Shown: positions 49,707 to 60,700 of the stretch, piece by piece | How positions within the stretch are numbered: position 1 is the stretch's first letter | How the letters are laid out: every line of letters begins with the position of its first letter | From: Dokdonella sp. | Lineage (GTDB): Bacteria > Pseudomonadota > Gammaproteobacteria > Xanthomonadales > Rhodanobacteraceae | Reading direction: 5' to 3' | DNA: 64,000 nucleotides | Assembly (NCBI RefSeq): GCF_019634815.1 | Contig: NZ_JAHCAP010000003.1 | Span: forward strand, 62,001 to 126,000 | Notes under the pieces: model-generated | What the model saw: the letters and a program-made list of their open reading frames with translations, nothing else | Told to the model about the DNA's origin: nothing | Databases searched by the model: none | Translations under genes and position numbers: made by a program

Positions 49707-50519
49707 TCAATTCGCCGCTTGCTTGCGGATTCTGCGTGACTGGCGGGCGATCAGGCGCAAGGCGATGCGGTCGGGCATCAATTTGAACAGGGTCTTGATC
49801 AGGCGATTGATGCGGCCGTTGACGTGGACCGCCTCACCGCGTTCCACCGCATCGACCCCTTGACGCGCGACCGTCGCGGCATCCATCCACATCCATCGCG
49901 GCAGTTTCGACATCATCTGCCGCGAGCCGGTGACGTCGTGGAATTCCGAGTAGGTGAATCCGGGGCACAGCGCGCAGGTGTGGATGCCATCGCCGCGATA
50001 TTCCAGATGCAGGGTCTGCGAGAGCTTCATCAGATAGGCCTTGGCGCCTGCGTACAGCGATTGTCCAGCCGATCCCGGTACGTGGCCTGCGAGCGAAGCC
50101 ACGTTGATGATGCGGCCAAGTCCGTGCTCGCGCATCGCCGGCAGCAGCCGATGACACAATTCGGTCGGCGCGCGCATCAGCACTTGCATGAAGTCCGCTT
50201 GCGTAGACCACGGCTGGCTCAGGAAATAGCCCGGAACGCCATATCCTGCGTTGTTGACCAGATAGTCGATATGCAACCCGCGACGGGCGATTTCCGCGAC
50301 CAGCTTGGCTACCGCATCGGGCGCCGCGAGATCACAGGCAATGGTTTCCACGCGCACCGCGTGCGCACGCATCAGTTCATCGGCGAGACTTTGCAGGCGA
50401 TCCAGGCGTCGTGCGGTCAGCACGAGATTGTGACCGCGCGCAGCCAGTTCACGTGCAAACGCGGCACCGATGCCGGCCGAGGCGCCCGTGATCAGGGCAT
50501 GGGCTGTCTGTGCATTCAT
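49707..50519 (-). CDS. Short-chain dehydrogenase/reductase (SDR)
   Basis: 270 aa from the ATG at 50519. NAD(P)-binding TGASAGIG at about residues 11-18, NNAGYG, and catalytic Ser-Tyr-Lys with NVASLAG and YAGAK. The classic SDR length and the C-terminal basic segment (KTLFKLMPDRIALRLIARQS) match the DltE/YqjQ-like 'SDR family oxidoreductase' group. Substrate unknown; no pathway neighbours. Confidence 0.88.
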   Translation of the reverse strand: MNAQTAHALITGASAGIGAAFARELAARGHNLVLTARRLDRLQSLADELMRAHAVRVETIACDLAAPDAVAKLVAEIARRGLHIDYLVNNAGYGVPGYFLSQPWSTQADFMQVLMRAPTELCHRLLPAMREHGLGRIINVASLAGHVPGSAGQSLYAGAKAYLMKLSQTLHLEYRGDGIHTCALCPGFTYSEFHDVTGSRQMMSKLPRWMWMDAATVARQGVDAVERGEAVHVNGRINRLIKTLFKLMPDRIALRLIARQSRRIRKQAAN

Positions 50520-50721
50520 GCGGGGCCTTCTGGATGTGATCAAGATGAGCGGCGTCGTGACGATTGTCCGGGAACTGTGGGCAGGTCAGGCTGACCTTGA
50601 TGCGTTTGCGCGGGCGATGGGACGCCGGCCGGGCCGGGCGCGATCCCGAATGCGCGATGGGGTGGTGGAGATGCCCTTGCAAATCCGGGTTCCTGCTGCG
50701 TCTGTCTGGATTGGAGCTGCT

Positions 50722-52851
50722 TCATTTGGCGGCGGAGAAGATCGCATCGCCCAACTCCGGCAGGCGTGGCGGTGGAAGCGCCGCAACGAAGCGCTCGAAG
50801 TCGGGCAGCAGGAGAAGGTTGGCATAGCCGCTCAAATGATCGCCGTCCGCATACAGTGGCTTTCCATCCATCCAGGCAGCGCAGGTCGTGCCCGGGCACA
50901 GGATCGGCAGCGGGTCCCAGACGTAGGTCGATTCCAGGCGGTGGGTGATCGCAGCGAGACTGTCGCGCACTTGAGCGCCGTAGCGCAGCGTTTCATCGCG
51001 GGGCACCGTCAGGCCCCTTTGGCAGATCGGATTGCCTGCGTTGAACCAGTCGGCGCAGCGATACGGCGTTGCATGGAGGTTGGGTGTGGGCGAAGTCAAG
51101 ATGACGCGGACGCCGTGAGCCACGACGGGACCGAGAATGCCGACCAGGGCAGCAGTCGCCCCTTCGCGCGATTGCCGTGCGGCAGGACTGGTCATCATTG
51201 ACCAGGCGATTGCCTCGTCGCGCAGCGCAAATTGGTCCGTCCACCTGGCCACCCGCAACGACGCCAGCAACAGGATGTCGTTTGGTCGGGCGTCGGCAAT
51301 GATGTGCTGGATGGATGTCGCGTTGCCTTGCGGGCAAAGGCCGCCCTCTCGTTCGGGCTGCAGGCTAGCAAAGGTGCACGCGAAATTCTGGTGGAACTCA
51401 ACACTTGCGCCGGTGAGCAGCGCGTAGCGCGACATCATCTTCCAGAGGGCCGTGGCGTGCGAATCCCCCATCACGATGATTCTCGGTGGCGCCGGCTGCG
51501 GAGCGGGGCAGCCTTGCCGCGAAAGGGTCATGATCGTGATCGGCTTGACTTGGCCGATCTGCGCGTTTTGCGCAACCAGGACGCAGCCCGGGCGCTCCGG
51601 AAGCGTCGAATCCAGATTCGACTGCCAATCGTCCATGTTGTGGGCGACTGTGCTGAGTGAAATGCGTGACTGCGCCGCGTGAATCGCATTGCCGGTCGAC
51701 CAGCCCAGAATCATCACCAGCAGTCCGCAGGCGACGATGGCGGGTCGCGGCCAGCGCATCAGGAAGGTCGAATAGCGCAACGGGCGTTCGACGAAGCGAG
51801 TGGACAATGCAGCCAGCGCAAAGGTGACGCCGATGCCGACCAGCATCTGCAAGGGCGTGTCGATTCCAAGCGTCCAGCGCATCAGCACGAACACCGGCCA
51901 ATGCCACAGATAGAGCGAGTAGGACGCACGGCCGATCCAGGTCAACGGCTTGGTGCCAAGCATGCGGCTCAGCCAAGTGCCGGTGTTTGCGTGCATGCCC
52001 GCGATCAGCGCGACGGTCGCGATGACTGAAAGGAGCGGATGCGGGGCAGGAACCGGGCTGGTGGTGGCCTTGACCAAGGTGTAGGCGAGCAGCAGCGCGC
52101 CAAACCATGCGATCGCGCTGCGGGCCCATGCGGGAATGCGGACAACTGCCGCGGCGCACTGGAACAGCAACACGCCGGCGGCAAGCTCCCAAAGACGTGG
52201 CGCAATCAAATAGAAGGCCGCGGTCGGATCGTGTCGTGCCAGCTTCGTTGCCCAGAAGTAAGACCCCAACAAGGCTGCCGTGGTGACCGCGGTGGCCGCC
52301 AGCCGCCAGCGAGCTCCGCGCGTCCAGACAAAAAACAGCAAGGGAAAGAGCAGATAGAACTGCTCCTCGACACCCAGCGACCAGGTGTGCATGAATGGGT
52401 TGTAGTCGATGGTTGCTGAAAAGTACTGCTCGCGGTTGCTCGCAAGAAAGAAGTTGCTGATGCCGAAGAAGGCACGGGCTCCGGTTCTTTCCACGGCTGT
52501 CCCGAGCCAAACCGGAGGAACGAACAGCGTCGTCAGCAGCATCGTCGCCAGCAGGCAGACGAGCAGCGCCGGCAGGATGCGCAGCATCCGGCGGGAATAG
52601 AAATAGGCAAGAAAATGCCCAAGATGACCACCGTTCCAGTTCGCTACCGAATGACTCACCACGAAACCGGAGATCACGAAAAAGACATCGACGCCCAGGA
52701 AACCGCCAGGGAGCCAGGTTTCGCGCAGGTGAAAGGCGATCACTGCAAGAACTGCAATGGCGCGCAAACCGTCGATATGGGCAAAGTGGTGTGTCGGCGC
52801 GCCACCGGTCGCCGGGTACGAGGCACAATCCGTTGTGTTTGCCTGCCTCAT
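50722..52851 (-). CDS. OafA/YrhL-type membrane acyltransferase with SGNH domain
   Basis: Probably O-acetylates a cell-surface polysaccharide. 709 aa from the ATG at 52851 (a GTG two codons earlier is also possible). N-terminal acyltransferase-3 domain with about ten membrane helices: [18 protein letters not shown] with the catalytic-type His, [15 protein letters not shown], the Arg pair in [31 protein letters not shown] and [15 protein letters not shown]-terminal periplasmic SGNH hydrolase-like domain has the block I motif [12 protein letters not shown] and the Asp-x-x-His in [11 protein letters not shown]. Its ATG overlaps the mutS stop (ATGA). No glycan cluster is nearby. Confidence 0.88.
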   Translation of the reverse strand: MRQANTTDCASYPATGGAPTHHFAHIDGLRAIAVLAVIAFHLRETWLPGGFLGVDVFFVISGFVVSHSVANWNGGHLGHFLAYFYSRRMLRILPALLVCLLATMLLTTLFVPPVWLGTAVERTGARAFFGISNFFLASNREQYFSATIDYNPFMHTWSLGVEEQFYLLFPLLFFVWTRGARWRLAATAVTTAALLGSYFWATKLARHDPTAAFYLIAPRLWELAAGVLLFQCAAAVVRIPAWARSAIAWFGALLLAYTLVKATTSPVPAPHPLLSVIATVALIAGMHANTGTWLSRMLGTKPLTWIGRASYSLYLWHWPVFVLMRWTLGIDTPLQMLVGIGVTFALAALSTRFVERPLRYSTFLMRWPRPAIVACGLLVMILGWSTGNAIHAAQSRISLSTVAHNMDDWQSNLDSTLPERPGCVLVAQNAQIGQVKPITIMTLSRQGCPAPQPAPPRIIVMGDSHATALWKMMSRYALLTGASVEFHQNFACTFASLQPEREGGLCPQGNATSIQHIIADARPNDILLLASLRVARWTDQFALRDEAIAWSMMTSPAARQSREGATAALVGILGPVVAHGVRVILTSPTPNLHATPYRCADWFNAGNPICQRGLTVPRDETLRYGAQVRDSLAAITHRLESTYVWDPLPILCPGTTCAAWMDGKPLYADGDHLSGYANLLLLPDFERFVAALPPPRLPELGDAIFSAAK

Positions 52852-55442
52852 TGGCACATGTCCTTGAGCTTGAACAGCAGCGCGAGCGCCTCGCGCGGGC
52901 TGAGCGCGTCGGGGTCGAGCGCGCGCAACGCGGTCTCCGCGGGTGAGGGTGCGGGTGGCGCGAACAGGCCAAGCTGCGGTGAGTCGCTGACGGCGGGCAG
53001 GGCAGCGGTTGCGGGGCCGGCTTCGAGTGCGCGCAAGGTGGCGCGTGCATCCTCGATCACCGGACGCGGCAGACCAGCCAGCGCGGCGACCTGCAGACCG
53101 AAGCTGCGATTGGCCGGGCCTTGCTTGACCGCGTGCATGAACACCAGTTGTTCGCCGCGTTCCTGATCGTGGAACTCGACCGCATCCAGATGCACGTTGG
53201 CGATGCCCTCGACTTCGCCGGCCAGTTCAGTGAGTTCGAAATAGTGGGTCGCGAACAACGTCCACGCGCGGTTGCGCGTGGCCAGCGCGACCGCGCAGGC
53301 GCGCGCGAGCGCGAGGCCGTCATAGGTGCTGGTGCCGCGGCCGACTTCATCCATCAGCACCAGACTCGAAGCCGTGGCGTTGTGCAGGATGTTCGCGGTT
53401 TCGCTCATCTCGACCATGAAGGTCGACTGCCCGCGCGCGAGGTCGTCGCCCGCACCGATGCGCGTGAAGATGCGATCGATCGGGCCGATGCTTGCCGAAT
53501 CGGCGGGCACGAAGCTGCCGATGTGAGCGAGCAGCACGATCAAGGCCGCCTGTCGCATGTAGGTCGATTTGCCGCCCATGTTGGGGCCGGTGATGACCAG
53601 CATGCGCCGAGCTTCGTCGAGTTCGAGATCGTTCGGCTCGAACGGCTCCTCGCGCACGCGCTCGACCACCGGATGGCGACCGCGCACGATGTGGATGCCG
53701 CCGGCATCGAGCAGTTGCGGGCAGGTCCAGCGCAGTGCCTCGGCGCGCTGCGCGAGCGTGGCGAGAACGTCGAGTTCGGCGATCGCGGCGGCGGCCTGCT
53801 GCAAGGCTGCGAGTTGCCCGATCAACAGATCGAGCACGCCCTCGTAGAGCTGACGCTCGCGCATCAGCGCACGCTCGCGTGCCGACAGCACCTTGTCCTC
53901 GAAGGTCTTGAGCTCCTCGGTGATGTAGCGCTCGGCGCCCTTGAGCGTCTGCCGTCGCGTGTAGTGCGTGGGCGCCTTGTCGGCCTGCGCCTTGCTGATC
54001 TCGATGTAGTAGCCGTGCACGCTGTTGTAGCCGACCTTGAGTGTGGCGATGCCGGTCGCGGCCTTCTCGCGTTCTTCGAGTTCGACGAGGAATTGATCGG
54101 CATGCGTCGAGAGCAGGCGCAGTTCATCGAGTTCGGCATCGAAGCCCGCGCGGATCACGCCGCCATCGCGCGCGAGCAGGGGTGGTGATTCGATGATTGC
54201 CGCGACCAGTTGCGCGGCGATGTGTGCGTGATCACCGATGCTGGCGATGAGCGCGCGCAGCAGCGCGCTGTCATTTGCAGCGACTGCGAGCTCGCGGTCG
54301 GGCGCGGGTGCAGAATCGGCACCGACAACGAGCGCCTGCGTGATCTGCGGCGCGAGCAGCAGGCCATCGCGCAAGGTCGACAGATCGCGTGGCCGCGCCG
54401 AGCGCAAGGCCACGCGGGCGAGGATGCGTTCGAGATCGCCGACGCCGCGCAGGACTTCGCGCAACTGCGTCAGCCGCTGTCCTTCGCCGAGCACCGCGAT
54501 CGCCTGCTGGCGTGCGCGCAATACCGCACGATCGCGCAGGGGGCGATGCAGCCAGCGCCGCAGCAGGCGCGCGCCCATCGGCGTGATGGTGGCATCGAGT
54601 ACACCAAACAGCGTGAATTCGAGCTTGCCGCTGGCGTGGGTGTCCAGTTCGAGGTTGCGTCGCGTCGCGGCATCGAGCGCGATCGTCTGATTCGCGTTTT
54701 CGACCGCGAGACCGCTCAGGTGCGGCAGCGCGGCCTTCTGCGTTTCCTCGACATAGGCGAGCAGGGCGCCGGCCGCGGCGATCGCCGCGGACATGCCTTC
54801 GACGCCAAAGCCCGACAGGTCGTGCGTGCGGAAGAAGCGCGCCAGTTCGCGCTGCGCGGTGGCAGTGTCGAAATGCCAGGGCCCGCGCTTGCGCAGGCCG
54901 GGCAGGTTGGTGACGAAGCGCGGCCAGGCCACGTCCTCGCCGATGAGGGTTTCGGCCGGCGCGAGCCGCGCGAGTTCCGCATTGAGCGCTTCGGCATCGG
55001 CCACTTCACTGAGCACGAAGCGGCCGCTGGCGAGATCGATCCATGCCAGCCCGAAACCCGAACTGCCCGCGGCGATCGCCAGCAACAGGTTGTCGCGACG
55101 CTCATCGAGCAAGGCCGCATCGGTGACCGTGCCCGGCGTGACGATGCGCACCACCTTGCGCTCGACCAGTCCCTTGGCCAGCGCCGGATCGCCGATCTGT
55201 TCGCAGATCGCCACCGATTCGCCCAGGCGCACGAGCTTGGCCAGATAGCCTTCGGCCGCGTGATACGGCACGCCCGCCATCGGGATCGGCGCGCCCGCCG
55301 ACTGCCCGCGCTGGGTCAGGGTGATGTCGAGCAGCCGCGCCGCCTTGCGCGCATCCTCGTAGAACAACTCGTAGAAATCGCCCATGCGGAAGAACACCAG
55401 CATGTCCTTATGCTCCGCCTTGGCGGCGAAGTACTGGCGCAT
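52848..55442 (-). CDS. mutS: DNA mismatch repair protein MutS
   Basis: Recognises mismatches and small loops and recruits MutL. 864 aa from the ATG at 55442. Mismatch-binding Phe-x-Glu in [35 protein letters not shown]; connector, core and clamp; ATPase with Walker [32 protein letters not shown] (Walker B) and [11 protein letters not shown]. Homology to other MutS proteins (AEHTPLM-type residues) continues about ten codons upstream of this ATG to an in-frame TAG, without an ATG, GTG or TTG. Its 3' end overlaps the acyltransferase. Confidence 0.95.
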   Translation of the reverse strand: MRQYFAAKAEHKDMLVFFRMGDFYELFYEDARKAARLLDITLTQRGQSAGAPIPMAGVPYHAAEGYLAKLVRLGESVAICEQIGDPALAKGLVERKVVRIVTPGTVTDAALLDERRDNLLLAIAAGSSGFGLAWIDLASGRFVLSEVADAEALNAELARLAPAETLIGEDVAWPRFVTNLPGLRKRGPWHFDTATAQRELARFFRTHDLSGFGVEGMSAAIAAAGALLAYVEETQKAALPHLSGLAVENANQTIALDAATRRNLELDTHASGKLEFTLFGVLDATITPMGARLLRRWLHRPLRDRAVLRARQQAIAVLGEGQRLTQLREVLRGVGDLERILARVALRSARPRDLSTLRDGLLLAPQITQALVVGADSAPAPDRELAVAANDSALLRALIASIGDHAHIAAQLVAAIIESPPLLARDGGVIRAGFDAELDELRLLSTHADQFLVELEEREKAATGIATLKVGYNSVHGYYIEISKAQADKAPTHYTRRQTLKGAERYITEELKTFEDKVLSARERALMRERQLYEGVLDLLIGQLAALQQAAAAIAELDVLATLAQRAEALRWTCPQLLDAGGIHIVRGRHPVVERVREEPFEPNDLELDEARRMLVITGPNMGGKSTYMRQAALIVLLAHIGSFVPADSASIGPIDRIFTRIGAGDDLARGQSTFMVEMSETANILHNATASSLVLMDEVGRGTSTYDGLALARACAVALATRNRAWTLFATHYFELTELAGEVEGIANVHLDAVEFHDQERGEQLVFMHAVKQGPANRSFGLQVAALAGLPRPVIEDARATLRALEAGPATAALPAVSDSPQLGLFAPPAPSPAETALRALDPDALSPREALALLFKLKDMCQ

Positions 55443-55724
55443 GAGCGGGGTGTGTTCGGCCGTGTTGATGGCGGCGCCCAGGGCTGCAACGGGGGACTGC
55501 GAAGTCTAGCGCAGTCGCCTGCCGCGGCGCGCGCTGCCTGCGCCCGGTCGGTGCACGGCGTGGTGGCTTGGGTCTGACCGGGCCCCGCGCTTGATGCCGG
55601 CGCTATCAACCGCTCTCCACGTCTCGGATGCCAGGCGTGCGAACCGCGAGTTGGCGAGCGAACTTCGTGCTTCGACGCCAGGATCACTGTCCGGCGGGGT
55701 TTACGGGAGTCCCCTACAGAATTG
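55443..55724. other. Gap between mutS and the accessory island
   Basis: 282 bases without a supported gene. It covers the mutS upstream region and the 3' flank of the HEPN-like gene. No clear promoter, hairpin or inverted repeat was identified. Confidence 0.4.
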
Positions 55725-56177
55725 CTAGCCCGTACTCTGGATGGGGTCAAACTCGAGAGCTACGCCAGATGAAAGCACTTTGTTCTGTAGGGTATTTGCG
55801 TCGACTCTGATTTCAGATAGCCATTCATCCATATCCATGCCATCGGGTATGAAGCCTGCTGGTGGTGTGTCCAGGTCGCCGTCCGGGTTTATGCAGCTTG
55901 CAATCGCACGATGGGCCAGTTTATTGCGCTTCTTGTTGAACGCCTTGAGTGCGGCGATGAGCTCGTCGTCATTGCTGAGCTTTTCGAACTTGCTTATTAA
56001 CTGCCCCAGAGAGTCTCCGGCACAGTCTTTGTCGGGAACTCGGTACGGTAGATGGGCGGGCAGGTTTCTTCGTATGGCCGAATGAGCCGCCGCGATGTAT
56101 AGCCTTAGCTCTTGCTCAAGCAATTGGCACCCGGCAAGGGCGTCCGCAACCTTCATGTAGAAGCTACTGTGTCTCAT
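55725..56177 (-). CDS. HEPN-like hypothetical protein
   Basis: About 150 aa from the ATG at 56177; an ATG at residue 8 is an alternative. All-helical pattern with Arg84-x4-His89 in NKKRNKLAHRAI, the RxxxxH active-site arrangement of HEPN ribonucleases and the RN-x-LAH of related abortive-infection and DUF4145-type proteins. An acidic C-terminus (DMDEWLSEIRVDANTLQNK) follows. Base composition and codon use are clearly more AT-rich than the neighbours (for example ATA, AGC and TTA codons), suggesting recent acquisition. No partner nucleotidyltransferase is adjacent. Function is inferred from the motif only. Confidence 0.6.
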   Translation of the reverse strand: MRHSSFYMKVADALAGCQLLEQELRLYIAAAHSAIRRNLPAHLPYRVPDKDCAGDSLGQLISKFEKLSNDDELIAALKAFNKKRNKLAHRAIASCINPDGDLDTPPAGFIPDGMDMDEWLSEIRVDANTLQNKVLSSGVALEFDPIQSTG

Positions 56178-56299
56178 ACGGGCTAGACAGAATGGCTTGA
56201 TCCAGGCGGCCTGCCGCCGGGGTACCGTGGATTGTGCGCATGGCGCACAGAGCCACACCGTAGGCACAAGGCAACAACGCTCATTCGCGCAGGCAGGCC

Positions 56300-56500
56300 A
56301 TGAACAAGCATACCGTGTACGTCGGCTTGGATGTCCACAAGGAATCGATCGAAAGCGCGCTGGCGGTCGCCACCGCGGGCGGCGAGGTTCGCCACTACGG
56401 TCACATCGGCGGTGATTTCGCATCGTTCGACCGCGCGCTGCGCCAGTTTGGGCGTGGGCGCTGGTTGATCTTCACCTGCGAAGCCGGTCATATCGCCTGA
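56300..56500 (+). pseudogene. N-terminal remnant of an IS110-family transposase
   Basis: 66 codons beginning MNKHTVYVGLDVHKESIESA, the opening of the DEDD (RuvC-like) transposase domain with the first catalytic Asp in GLDVHK. It continues through LIFTCEAG, where intact proteins read YEAG and carry on for about 270 more residues; here HIA and a stop follow. The rest of the element is not recognisable in 56501-56645. The left part of the insertion boundary lies upstream of 56300 but is not marked by a repeat I could identify. Confidence 0.85.
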
Positions 56501-56645
56501 GCCAGACTCAAAGGCCTTATGGTGGCGAAGCCATATCGTCCATGGGCGTACGTGGCGCTCGGAGCGTCCCTTCGAAGGGCTGCGCGCGACCGGTACCGCG
56601 AACGGAGTTGGATTCCAATGGAGTCTCGCCGACAAACCGCGTGGA

Positions 56646-57572
56646 TTACCCCGGCACCAGCCGGAAACTTATCTGATAGCGATAGAACTTGATGTTTGGC
56701 ACGGCCGCGAGCGCCCAGCGGAGCTTCTGGTCGTTTTCCAGTGCAATGATGGCGCCTTCGATGGACTGTCCGGGTTCGGCCACCTGCTCCTTGATGTATC
56801 CCATGTAGCGCAGGATCTGACCCACGACCACGTCGCTCGCGCGACCGCGCTTGAGTTCAACCACCAGTAGGCGCTTGCGATCGTGGCTGACTCCCAGAAT
56901 GTCGATCGGCCCGGCATCGGTTGCGTATTGCTGGCCGACAGGCTCGCCGTCTTCCTCGAAGATGGCAAAGTCGCGTGCGAGTTCGGTTTGCGCCCAGTTC
57001 GCGACCAGGAAAGCTTCGAGGTGCTTTTCCATCGCGAACGCGACCGGGTCTTCGATCACGGGATCGGATGCAATGATCATGGGCGTCGCGTCCACACCCA
57101 TGAGCCGGCGAATTTCCTCGGCGTAGGTCGAAAGATCGCACACAGTGCCGATGGATCCAGAAGAATTCTGCAGCGCCTCGCTCATGGAAGCCCGTGGAAT
57201 GGGCCGGTCGAGCCAGCGCACCTTTCGGCGGTGAGGCAGGACTTGGTCCGGTGCATAGGTGTAGTTGCCGATGACTTCGCCGACCCGGTAGTTTCCGCTG
57301 CCGTCCGGGCACAGCACCATATCGCCGATCTGGATGCCCTTGCTGATCGTCCAGAGCGCACCGCATGCCAATCCGGCTCCGATTCGGGTCTTGTCGGGGT
57401 GGCCAGCGAGGAATATCGGAATGAATTTGGCGTTGAAGTCCCGCCATTGGTCGGGCAGTTTGGTCGTCAAGTCTTGTCCGATATCGAAGTCAGCCCCGAT
57501 GAACCCGCCCTGGAAACATTCGGCCGCGTGCGCGCTACGGCGCCCCAGCATCACTCGGAAAATCGCACTCAT
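56646..57572 (-). CDS. NucS/Mrr-like PD-(D/E)XK nuclease, probable restriction enzyme
   Basis: 308 aa from the ATG at 57572 (AAGGGG upstream). The N-terminal half (FIGADFDIGQDLTTKLPD, GLACGALWTISKGIQIGD, LCPDGSGNYRVGEVIGNYTY, LPHRRKVRWLDR) resembles a small PUA/EVE-like recognition module found in restriction systems. The C-terminal half (about 195-300) is RecB-like: Asp in GPIDILGVS, Glu-x-Lys in LLVVELKRG, then VVVGQILRYMGYIKEQ, as in NucS. It probably cleaves DNA of a given sequence or modification state, but no methyltransferase or helicase is adjacent. It could be a solitary modification-dependent enzyme. Confidence 0.7.
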   Translation of the reverse strand: MSAIFRVMLGRRSAHAAECFQGGFIGADFDIGQDLTTKLPDQWRDFNAKFIPIFLAGHPDKTRIGAGLACGALWTISKGIQIGDMVLCPDGSGNYRVGEVIGNYTYAPDQVLPHRRKVRWLDRPIPRASMSEALQNSSGSIGTVCDLSTYAEEIRRLMGVDATPMIIASDPVIEDPVAFAMEKHLEAFLVANWAQTELARDFAIFEEDGEPVGQQYATDAGPIDILGVSHDRKRLLVVELKRGRASDVVVGQILRYMGYIKEQVAEPGQSIEGAIIALENDQKLRWALAAVPNIKFYRYQISFRLVPG

Positions 57573-57769
57573 GCGGTTGCCCCTTCTTGCGGAGTAGTCT
57601 GCCCGACCCGTGCAGACGCCTGGCACGGGGCAGCTGCAAATTCGTGCGGCCATTTTGCCTGGCCGATTGCAGGGTGTTGCACGGTTGTCTCACTTGGCGA
57701 GATCGCGCGCTGCTATCGTCGAGCTTCGGCTGGCGCCCGCAGGCGCGCAAAACGGGACTCGGGGATCGC

Positions 57770-60700
57770 GTGGCAGCACGAGGCAAGACAGGGGAGCAGG
57801 CGGGGGCAAGGTTCGCGGACGAGGCGAACGGCCTCGTCGTGTTCCGCGCAAGCCGGGTCGAGGCCTTGCTCGATCCGCTGGTCGGCCTGTTGCAGGCGGC
57901 GCCGCCGCAGCACGTGCTGGCGCCGCACGAGGTGATCGCGGCGCATCCGGGCATGCGACGCTGGCTCGGGCGTGAGCTGGCGCGGCGGGCGGGTCCGCGC
58001 GGGATTGCGGCGAACCTGCGCATCGAATTGCCCAGTTCCTGGCTCGATCGACTCGCACGCGAAGTGCTCGGCGAGGAGGCCATCGCGCTGCGACCCTATC
58101 GCCGGGAACTGCTGCGCTGGCGCATCCATGCACGGCTGCGCACGCTCGACGATGCGCAGCTTGCGTCATGGCTCGATGGCGACGCGGCCACGCGCGAGCA
58201 ACGCAGTTTCCAACTGGCCGACCGTCTCGCGCGCTTGTACTCGCAATATCTGGTCTATCGACCCGACTGGCTCGCCGATTGGAGCGCGGGCCGCGTCAAG
58301 CCGGCCGAGGCGGGCTTGCTCGCGCCCTTGTGGCGCGAGCTGCGACGCGAGATCGGCGCGCCCCATCGCGGCGAACGCATCGCGCAGTTGCTGGGTGCGC
58401 TGGGACGCAGTGATCAGGCGGCACGCGAACCGCTGCATGTGTTCGGGATTGCCCAACTCGCGCCCGCGGAACTTGCGGTGTTCAAGGCGGTGGCGCAGCG
58501 GCGCATGGTCGCCCTGTACGTGCCCGATCCGTGTCGCGCGCATTGGGGCGGCTTGCGCACGCCGCTCGCGCAATTGCGCGAGCAGGTCGAGATGGCGCCG
58601 GATGCGGCCGATACCGAAGGCCGCTTTCTCGATCAGGGCCATCCCTTGCTTGGCGCATGGGGCCGCATGGGTCAGCACTTCGTGCTCGCGCTCGACGACA
58701 TCGGTGCGCGCGTGGACTCGCGACATTTCGAGGATGAAGGCGATGCGCGTCCACGCGACCGCCTCGCCGGCGTGCAGGAGAGCATCCGCCGTTTCGATAC
58801 GGGCTTGATCGGGGAGTACGCGGCAGCGCCGCGCGCCGATGCCTCACTGCGCATCCACGCCTGCCATACGCGCCTGCGCGAGCTGGAGGTGTTGCGCGAT
58901 GCCTTGCTCGATGCACGCAGTGCGCGCCCCGATCTCAAGCCTTCGCAGATCGTGGTGATGATGCCCGACATCCACGCCTATCTGCCGCTCTTGCCTGCCG
59001 TGTTCGGCGCACCCGGTCGCCACGAGGGGCCCTTGCCCTGGCATGCGGCCGATGTCGCGGTGGCAGCTGCGCACCCGCTGTTTGCCTTGCTGCGCCGACT
59101 GCTCGACTTGCCGCAGTCGCGCTTGAGCGCGCCGGAGCTGGCCGACCTGCTTGCGGCCGAGCCGGTGGCGCGGCGCTTCGGGCTGGGCGAGTCCGATATC
59201 GAGACGATCGAACGCTGGTTGCAGGACAGCCGTGCGGCGTGGGCGCTCGATGGGGCGTTTCGCGCGCGCTTTGAAGTGCCGCCGATTGCCCAGCACACCC
59301 ATGCCTGGGCGCTCGATCGCATGCTCGCGGGCTATGTGCTCGGACACAGCGACGAAGCTCGCATCGTGCACTTGCGCGAAGGCGATGCGGTGGCGCCGCT
59401 GGCCGGCATCGAAGGTCCACAGGCCGAAGCGCTCGGTGCGCTCGATGCGCTCCTGGTCGAATTGCGCGAGTGGTGTGTGGGTGCACAGCGGCGGCGACGC
59501 GCGAGCGCCTGGGTCGAATGGCTCGAAGCACGCATCGAAGGCATGCTGCGCATCGATCGCAGTGAGGCGGGCGAGCGCGAGGCCCTTGCGCAGGTGCAGG
59601 AAATGCTGCGTACGCTCGGCGCCGAACCCGACGATGCGGGGCTCGATCCCGAACTCGATTTCGCGCTGGTGCGCGACCTTCTGCTGGAACAGCTCGATGG
59701 CGTCGCCGAGCGCCAACCTTTCCTGCTTGGCGGGGTGACTTTCTGCGGCATGGTGCCGCAACGCGCGATTCCTTTCGAGCTAGTCGCCGTGCTCGGCCTC
59801 GACGATGGCCAGTTTCCGCGCGCGCAGCGTGACCGCACGCTCGATCCGATGGCCAAGCATCCGCGCCTGGGCGACCGCGATGTGCGCAATGACGATCGTT
59901 ACCTGTTTCTCGAAACCCTGATGTCGGCGCGCTGGCGCCTGCACCTGTCGCACGTGGGCGAGGGCGTCCACGACGGCAAGCCGCGCAATCCCGCGGCGCC
60001 GCTCGCCGAATTGATTGCGGCACTCGATGCCGCAGGCAAGGGCGCTGGCGAGCGGCCGTGGTGGGTGCGTCATCCCTTGCAACCCTTCGATCGCCGCTAC
60101 TTCGATGGCAGCGACGAAGCCTTGTTTTCGTTCAACCGCGCTGGCGCGGCGATGCTCGAAGTCCTGGGCGCGGCAGCCAGTGATGCTGCGCCTTTCGTCG
60201 CCCCGCGCGCCCGGCGAGCGACGCCTAGGGCGCCGGAAGCGGATACGCCGATCGCGCTCGCCTCGGTGCTGGCTTACTACCGCAATCCGGCGCAGCAGGT
60301 GTTGCGTGAGCGTCTGGGCCTGCGTCTGGATGCGCTCGATGAAGGACGGCTGCGCGAGAGCGAGCCACTCGATGCGCGTTTCGATGCGCTCGATCAGGTC
60401 GCGCGCTCGCGCTTCCTCGAACTTGCGAGCGCGGGGCAGCAGGAGATAGAGGTCGAGCCGCCCGCGGATTTGCGTCTGCGCGGCCTGCTGCCGCCGGGGC
60501 GCGGCGGTGAGTCGGCCTGGGCGAGCGAGCGCGAGAAGATTCGGGATCTGCTGGCGCTGTCCGCGGGCCATCCGCTGTTTGCCGGTGGCCTGCCCACGGC
60601 GAAGTCGGTGCCGATCGATCGTCGCATCCAGATGCGCCAGGGCCGCGGTGCCTGGCTGCTCGGCGGCGAGCTGGCTCAGGTCTACCTCAAGGGCAAGACG

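Noticed and set aside
56183..56635. 150-codon minus-strand frame over the IS110 remnant
   Set aside because: Antisense to a recognisable transposase N-terminus and without motifs of its own.
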